Positions 58,640-64,000 of a stretch of 64,000 bases of DNA are shown piece by piece (within the stretch, counting starts at the first letter, position 1; every line of letters begins with the position of its first letter). The stretch spans positions 10,001 to 74,000 of the forward strand of contig CM065296.1 of the NCBI GenBank assembly GCA_032871835.1. The letters are read 5' to 3'. The position numbers and the translations under genes were made by a program. The stretch comes from Dipteronia dyeriana. Lineage: Eukaryota > Streptophyta > Magnoliopsida > Sapindales > Sapindaceae. The notes below the pieces were generated by a model. It worked only from the letters and a program-made list of their open reading frames with translations. It did not search any database and had not been told where the DNA came from.

Positions 58640-59650
58640 AAAAGATTTGGTTGTGATCAAAGGTGAGAAAGCACTAGGTCATAAATACTCCCCGACTATG
58701 TTTACTCAATGTTTCTAATTGACTATGAAAGATATTAATCAAGTTAATGGTTTGTTTTTATCTTAAGTATGATTGTTACCGTATAATCTTGGGATGAATC
58801 AAGTGTTCTCAATTACAATTTACCTATAGATCAATGGCGTAAACTACAACCGAGAACCCATTAAGTACAAGAACAATGAACCAAAACATACTTGCATAGA
58901 TCAATGCTAAGATCAGTTTTATCCATTCAGTTAAATATTAATTAAGATTAATTAAATATAGTCAATTCTAACAAAGAGCATTCAAGAGGTTCACATTGAT
59001 TCCCCAGTAAGGAATTAGTTACACATGGCAAAAAAGGAAAGAAAAGAGAAAGAAACAATAAAACCCATTGAGGCCTCAAACGGATTCTTCAAATCTTCAA
59101 TGATGAATTCTTTTTCATATTTGAATCTTCGAATGCGCAACGATGAATGAAAGAATTGTTATGTGTTTTGAAAGATATTGAGAGGTGAAATTAGCTTGCT
59201 TCCTCCTTGGAAAAGTCGATAACTAAGTATATATATGTTCTCTTTAAAATAGTGTTCAAAATTCCCAAGAAACCAAGGAATACGCACGATCACTCCCTAG
59301 ACTGTGGCACAGACAGCTTGCTCAGACCGCGGTGCATGGAGCGAAGTGCTCTCTAAGAAGTTCCGCGGTGTAAACTGCTCTAGAGGCACGACCTGGGAAG
59401 CGTTACAGACCGCGGCTACGTAAGGTATCCCGTCTGTGATTCTCCGCTCTTTAGACCGTGGTGGAGGTTTTGCTTGGGCACCGACCTTCGTAGCGGTAAT
59501 TGATAAAATTGCCCTTCTTTGCTTCAAATCTTCCAAACACAACATTAAAGTTCAATGTCCTGAAACATGCTCAATCACACAAATTAAATACCTAAAAATG
59601 CTCAAGAAACAAGCAATTGTTCAGAGGAAAAAGGATTAAAAATATATATA
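58640..59650 (-). mobile_element. LTR-like block, opposite orientation
   Basis: Read on the - strand it shows a segment with repeated accgcggtctg words (59300-59460), then a TATA-like catatatatactta (about 59235) and a leader-like region. The layout is that of a plant LTR. It interrupts the region between the repeat at 57830-58627 and the Ulp1 catalytic exons. Borders and target repeat were not found, and no coding sequence is present. Confidence 0.35.
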
Positions 59651-61233
59651 AATATATAAAAATAATGACCGATCAGCTAGTCGAAGAGGGCGAGGGTAAT
59701 ACTTCAGCCTTTAGACCACTTTTTTGATCCCCACGGATTGATGGACGGTGACTAGTTGAAGGCTTACCGAGCCTTCAAGAAGAACATAAACAGGGAATGG
59801 TAAGTAAAAAAAAAACTATTTAAATGGCAGGTTTTCGTCTGTTCAATTAAATAATTGTGTAGCTAATGGGAAATTAATGCAAACGTGATGTGGACATGCT
59901 GGAGCCAGTTGATGTTGCATGGTTCTATCGGATGCAGACCAACTTCATGGAGTTAGAGGACGAGGTACGTGCGACCGAAAATTTTCTCTTTAATGTTTGT
60001 TTTAGATATTATACACTCCTAACACTTTCTTACGTGTATATATTCCCAGCATATGGACGTGTACCTTCATATTCTTCAGAAGCGTCAGCAAGAATTCCCA
60101 AGTGCGTACAACCAGATGGTCAACATATTGGATACACAGTTTTTTGTTAGTATTTAAAAAAGTAATGATTACTCATGCTTGTAAATTAGTTTGTAAAACA
60201 CTAGTAATTTTTTATCGATCAAAAGTTTGTACAATCTTATCTGGAGCACCAATACAGGAGAATGATGCCTTGTAATGCTTACGGGGAGATCACCACGGCA
60301 CGGTGGAATGTGCTCAGGTCCTGGTGGACCGATGACAACCTTATGACGATGCGTGGTGGTGCCCCGATTGGAAGCTGTCTGTGGCAAGAGGTTGACACGG
60401 TAAGTGTTACTTGATTTATAATTTTATAATATAAATGTCTTTGTACATCCTAACACCTTCTTGTTACATTTACAGGTCATGATACCATACAACATTGGGA
60501 ACCAACATTGGCTCTTGGTGACCGTCGACCTTAACTCCGAGAAGACGTTCATACTCGACCCCTAGCGACAGGATGTCGCGGTGAATATCCGAAAGCAGCA
60601 AGTAGCCCCCTTGCACTTGTTTTTGTCCTTGATGTTGCATCAGACCAGGTTTCATACTGCGCGACCAGCTAACCATGAGATGTTCGCCAAGAAGAATAAG
60701 CCCTTCTCAGTGAGTGTGGTGTCCAAAACACGTATCCCTCAACAGAAGAAATCGTAAGACATTTTTTTTTCATTAACTTTGCTATTGTGTTATTAAAAAC
60801 CTATTGTTTTATTAATTCATGTTAATGTGTCTAACTGTAGGGGTAACTGTGGCCCCCACACGTTAAGATTGATCGAGTACTTACTGACGGACAAGAAGGA
60901 TTTAGATTGGTCGGAAGACGATATGGAGATCATTCGGGAGAAGATGGCAGTTGAAATTTTTTCTAACTCCTGGCCTGTTTAGATTTATGTAGTAATTCTA
61001 TTTTATTTATACCAATTTTTTTGTATTAAAACAATTCAATGGAAAATAAATTTAATTTTAATTTTTGTTTCCTTTTCAACTGTCATAAATCACACGTATA
61101 ACACAAATTGGAAATCCTATTTATTTAAAATTGAATTTAAGTTAATGAACAAGTCATATGAGTACAAATTATCACAATGTCATCATCATAACGCCTCAAA
61201 TCATTTCATGGTGGAGTCTCTGGTAGGACACAT

Positions 61234-63879
61234 CTATCTGTTGTGGCCAACTGTATGACAGATGCTACACTTCAACATGTATTCCTCAAGAACAACTCTG
61301 CTCAGACCTTCATTAATCAAAGTTGGGTTTGAACATCTCCTCGAATTATGCCCTAGTTGTCTACATCTCCTACAGTTCTGAGTAGTTGTCCTCTCCGAAA
61401 ACGAGATAGGTCGACCCACAATTGGTTGGCCTGTTTGTCTCCTGGAGATTAGATTAAAAACCAACATCTTAGCGATGTCAGATGGCACAATCCAAGTGGA
61501 AGGATATCCAACCGGCATAATAGAAACTGAGTACGAGTTAATAAGTGTCTGTCTCTTGTAGTAGTCTGTACACAAGGATGTGAAATCCATGTTTCGATCC
61601 CTATAAAAACAATAAAAACGATGAGATTCATGTTTCAGTAATATTAACCGTACACTAAAACGTATGATTTACCTTGCGACAGTGAGAGCGTGAGAACAAG
61701 AAAGATGGTCCATTTGGAATTATTTATATGTGCAGGTCTTCTGGGCTAAGTCAACGGTCCACTGTTTTTCAGACCGCTTCACCGAGAATATGTTCTAGTT
61801 AATTGGATTTACAGTCATAAAACTATAATTCTCCACACATTTTAGGATCACAAGATGTGTTGTGTCGGACAACTGATGACGTATGGACTGTGCAGTCCTA
61901 TGACGATCATGAAACAACCGTTGTAGCATATTCCTAATGAACTCTTCCAGAGTCAACATAGGTAGTTACCGTGTAAATTTTAGGTATGAGTTTATGCATT
62001 TTACAGCATTTGTTGTCATCACCATGTACCTTCTGTCGGGACAGTGTACACGGGACCACTTGTGTGGACCGTTACATAATCATATGCATTCGGGTTCAAT
62101 TTTCATAACTCTTCCATGTGCCGATTATATTTCAACTCGGTGTACGCTCGAGCTGCTTTATCTATTATTACGACAACATCCTTTCTGTATTATCGCTTCT
62201 TAATATTTTCAGAAAAGTGCCATCAACATATGGTATGAGTGGCATAAAGGAACACTTTAGAAATCCCTACTTCAGTGGTTGCATATCGATCAGAAATGAA
62301 TACCAAATCATCTATATGGCCAAGGGCACATTTCAAGCAATCAAAAAACCACTCCCAAGATAGGTTGATTTCTGAGTCACCGTACTTAAAAGCAATTGGA
62401 TAAACATGTTCATTCTCATCTTGTGCAGTTGCAATAAATATTGTACCTCTGAATCTTTCCTTAAATGGGTACTATCAACGATAATAACTGGACACATACA
62501 CCTCTAGAATCCTCTAATTAAGGCACCTAACGACATGAAAAAGTAGAAGAATTCTTCGTCACATTGTAAGTCAGCGATTGTTTCGGGATTTTTTTGTTCA
62601 AATACGTAACCGAATGATGGCAGTAGTTGGAAGGTTTCCTCATGCGTTCCATGGGTCAGTGACAACGCATAATCGAGGGCTTGATGTGCCTTACTATACA
62701 TGATTTGGATGCTATACATTATTTTCATGTCGGCGATTATGTCCTTCGGACGCATTAGTCGACTATCCTGTTGTCGCAATCTAGGTGCAACCACTTCTCC
62801 AATTATGATTGCACTAGCTTGTCGATGGCGACGGTGAATCTCCTCCAACGAACAAGTGTGTTCGTTGACAAAACTTCTTACTTTGAAGTATGTCGCTTCA
62901 TCTCTCTTCACCGCTATTAACTTCCACGTACAGTTGTCCATCAAACAAACCAGATGTAACGTTGTCTTAGTCGACCTTTTCACCTTCCACTCAAAGTTGT
63001 GCCGCATTGAAAAATGTCCAACCAGTCTCTTCAAATCCTTTTTAGTAGGAAAAAATTATCCTTTATATATCATACATGTAGGTTCATCTAAGTTTCTGCT
63101 TCTACCCATACCAAACGAGTATGATTCTGCTCCTGGAAAAACCCACGTTGTGACATTATTAGAATTAGTTGCAGTTACATTAGGCTGGACCTCAGAGATC
63201 CCAGCTATATCTGCTGCACTGGAACTATATTTATGTACAAGTCTTGTAAATCGTCTTTCCGTTTGGATAAGTTCTTCATCGTCATCATTGTTCGCTACAT
63301 TATCTACCGGAAACAAATTTACCTCGTTATCCACCTCATGGATTGGACCAACATTCGTTTCATTGTTCTGGTAATTGTTCATGTCATTGTATCGGTGGTT
63401 GTACTGCCTAGCATTTATCTCAATTTGACAACCAAAGACATCGTTGAATTGAATTGAGGTCCAGCTATATCAACATGGTCAGCTACTTCCGGTGAGACAC
63501 CACACATGTTTTGATGCCCTTCAATCCCACTTCTTTCAGTGAACAACTAAATGCTTCTGCTAAACGATCAAAATTGTTGGGTGTTTTCATGAGCAGGGAT
63601 ATCTTCAGTTATCATATCTCATGTTGCCATCTCAATTAGACTAACACATACTTGAGAGATCACCCTATATTTCCCTAGCATAAACAAAACATCATTGTCG
63701 TTTCTTATAAATGTCCGACATGTTGTGCCATGAACGATTGATATAGATTGTAGATCAATAATGTATTTGTTCACATCGTACTTCACAACGGTTTGCACGA
63801 TCGACACCAGTTCTTCGTAAGTCATATTCTTTGACACACATTCCTTGGTTATCGGAACCAAAAAACCTCTAACTTCCAT
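61234..63879 (-). pseudogene. mudrA-type MULE transposase, broken
   Basis: Fragments in order on the - strand. N-terminal module 63879-63619 (MEVRGFLVPITKECVSKNM). Acidic stretch 63382-63056. DNA-binding zinc module 63034-62504 (FSMRHNFEWKVKR, CLMDNCTWKL, NEHTC). DDE core about 62503-62200 with VIIVDSTHL and FISDR as the first two acidic positions. SWIM-like remnant before an intron (about 61604-61673). C-terminal CCHC knuckles (CRRCRQLGHNSRRC; CSICHTVGHNR). Stops occur at about 63619, 63056 and 62505, with a frameshift in THL. An active mudrA transposase would be one protein of about 750-900 residues. Confidence 0.88.
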
Positions 63880-64000
63880 CGGGTAATTCCTTCCATCGAC
63901 TGTTGTAAGATATGACCATTCTCACCCGATCTATTTTCCAGCGAAAACCATCATCACAAACAATTATTAACAAGTTATAAAAATATATTACATTTACAAT

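Larger units (their letters stand above)
49726..60982 (+). pseudogene. DUF1985 / Ulp1 (C48) cysteine-protease gene of a MULE, broken
   Basis: The N-terminal exon (49726 to 55935, interrupted) matches DUF1985-like proteins: FKALAHIDDTLNWVPEDF, LRFGVVPYMSLYAAVENDI and FDAFLWGAHIYRHSI, the last joined across the Ty3 insertion. Further exons: 56006-56146, 56220-56268, about 57430-57691 and 57772-58630 (disordered part), to about 59799, 59863-59964, 60050-60145, 60226-60399, 60476-60753 and 60841-60982. The last two hold the protease core: His in GNQHWLLVTVDL, Asp in FILDP, Gln in PQQKKS and Cys in GNCGPHTLRLIEYLL. Stops at 50011, about 50195, 50262, about 55870 and 60563 break it. Such proteins are predicted to remove SUMO-like modifiers, but their role in the transposon is unknown. 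Confidence 0.85.
49695..64000. mobile_element. Ulp1-carrying Mutator-like element (Kaonashi-like), decayed
   Basis: A DUF1985/Ulp1 protease gene on the + strand and a mudrA transposase on the - strand converge with only about 250 bp between their ends (60982 and 61234). This arrangement is known from plant MULEs that carry a SUMO-protease-like gene. The left end should lie left of 49726 and the right end beyond the window, so neither TIR was identified. The Ty3 element at 50373-55796 and LTR-like blocks at about 56540-57420 and 58640-59650 are later insertions or acquired parts. Confidence 0.75.

Overview
The window is nuclear DNA of a flowering plant, most likely a eudicot. It carries intron-split genes with GT/AG borders, AT-rich intergenic DNA, plant-type Ty1/copia and Ty3 retrotransposons primed by initiator-Met tRNA, hAT and Mutator-like (MULE) DNA transposons and TA microsatellites. 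I see no prokaryotic features, CRISPR array or organelle genes. The species cannot be named from the sequence.

Left part (1-4.3 kb): a possible LTR remnant at the edge, simple repeats, an AT-rich inverted-repeat element (about 1.65-2.28 kb) and a non-autonomous MULE (2316-3969). Then 4.3-28.0 kb is one very large, decayed copy of DDB1, the CUL4 ubiquitin-ligase adaptor. Nineteen exon equivalents can be placed on the + strand, with six in-frame stops, several frameshifts, a lost splice donor and three internal tandem duplications. It is cut by a solo LTR (7670-8302), a young full-length Ty3 chromovirus inserted into exon 9 (10578-16238) and a 3.7-kb hAT transposon in an intron (20284-23991). 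Downstream and convergent is a frameshifted copy of CDC123/D123 (30276-29287, - strand). From memory, DDB1A and the D123 gene EDA35 are also near neighbours in Arabidopsis, so this looks like an old duplicated block in which both genes have died.

Middle (31.4-49.7 kb): a short hAT-like element with a 7/8-matching target duplication; a 1.4-kb hairpin MULE with a perfect 9-bp target duplication and tRNA-like sequence in both arms (32560-33964); a complete but inactive Ty1/copia element on the - strand with 2.3-kb LTRs (34180-44022); small repeats and a SINE-like sequence; a second, internally deleted copia element (to 48391); and a Ty3 reverse-transcriptase fragment (48395-49575).

Right part (49.7-64.0 kb): a large autonomous-type MULE of the Ulp1-carrying (Kaonashi-like) kind. 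A decayed gene on the + strand joins a DUF1985-like N-terminus to a Ulp1/C48 cysteine-protease C-terminus (49726-60982). It converges on a decayed mudrA transposase on the - strand (63879-61234). A second Ty3 element (50373-55796) sits inside the DUF1985 exon. LTR-like GC-rich blocks and a 307-bp repeated segment complicate the middle of the gene. The right end of this MULE lies beyond the window.

No intact host gene is seen. The only long open frame is the pol of the chromovirus. The interest lies in the nested insertions, the clear insertion scars and the decay history of the DDB1-CDC123 block.
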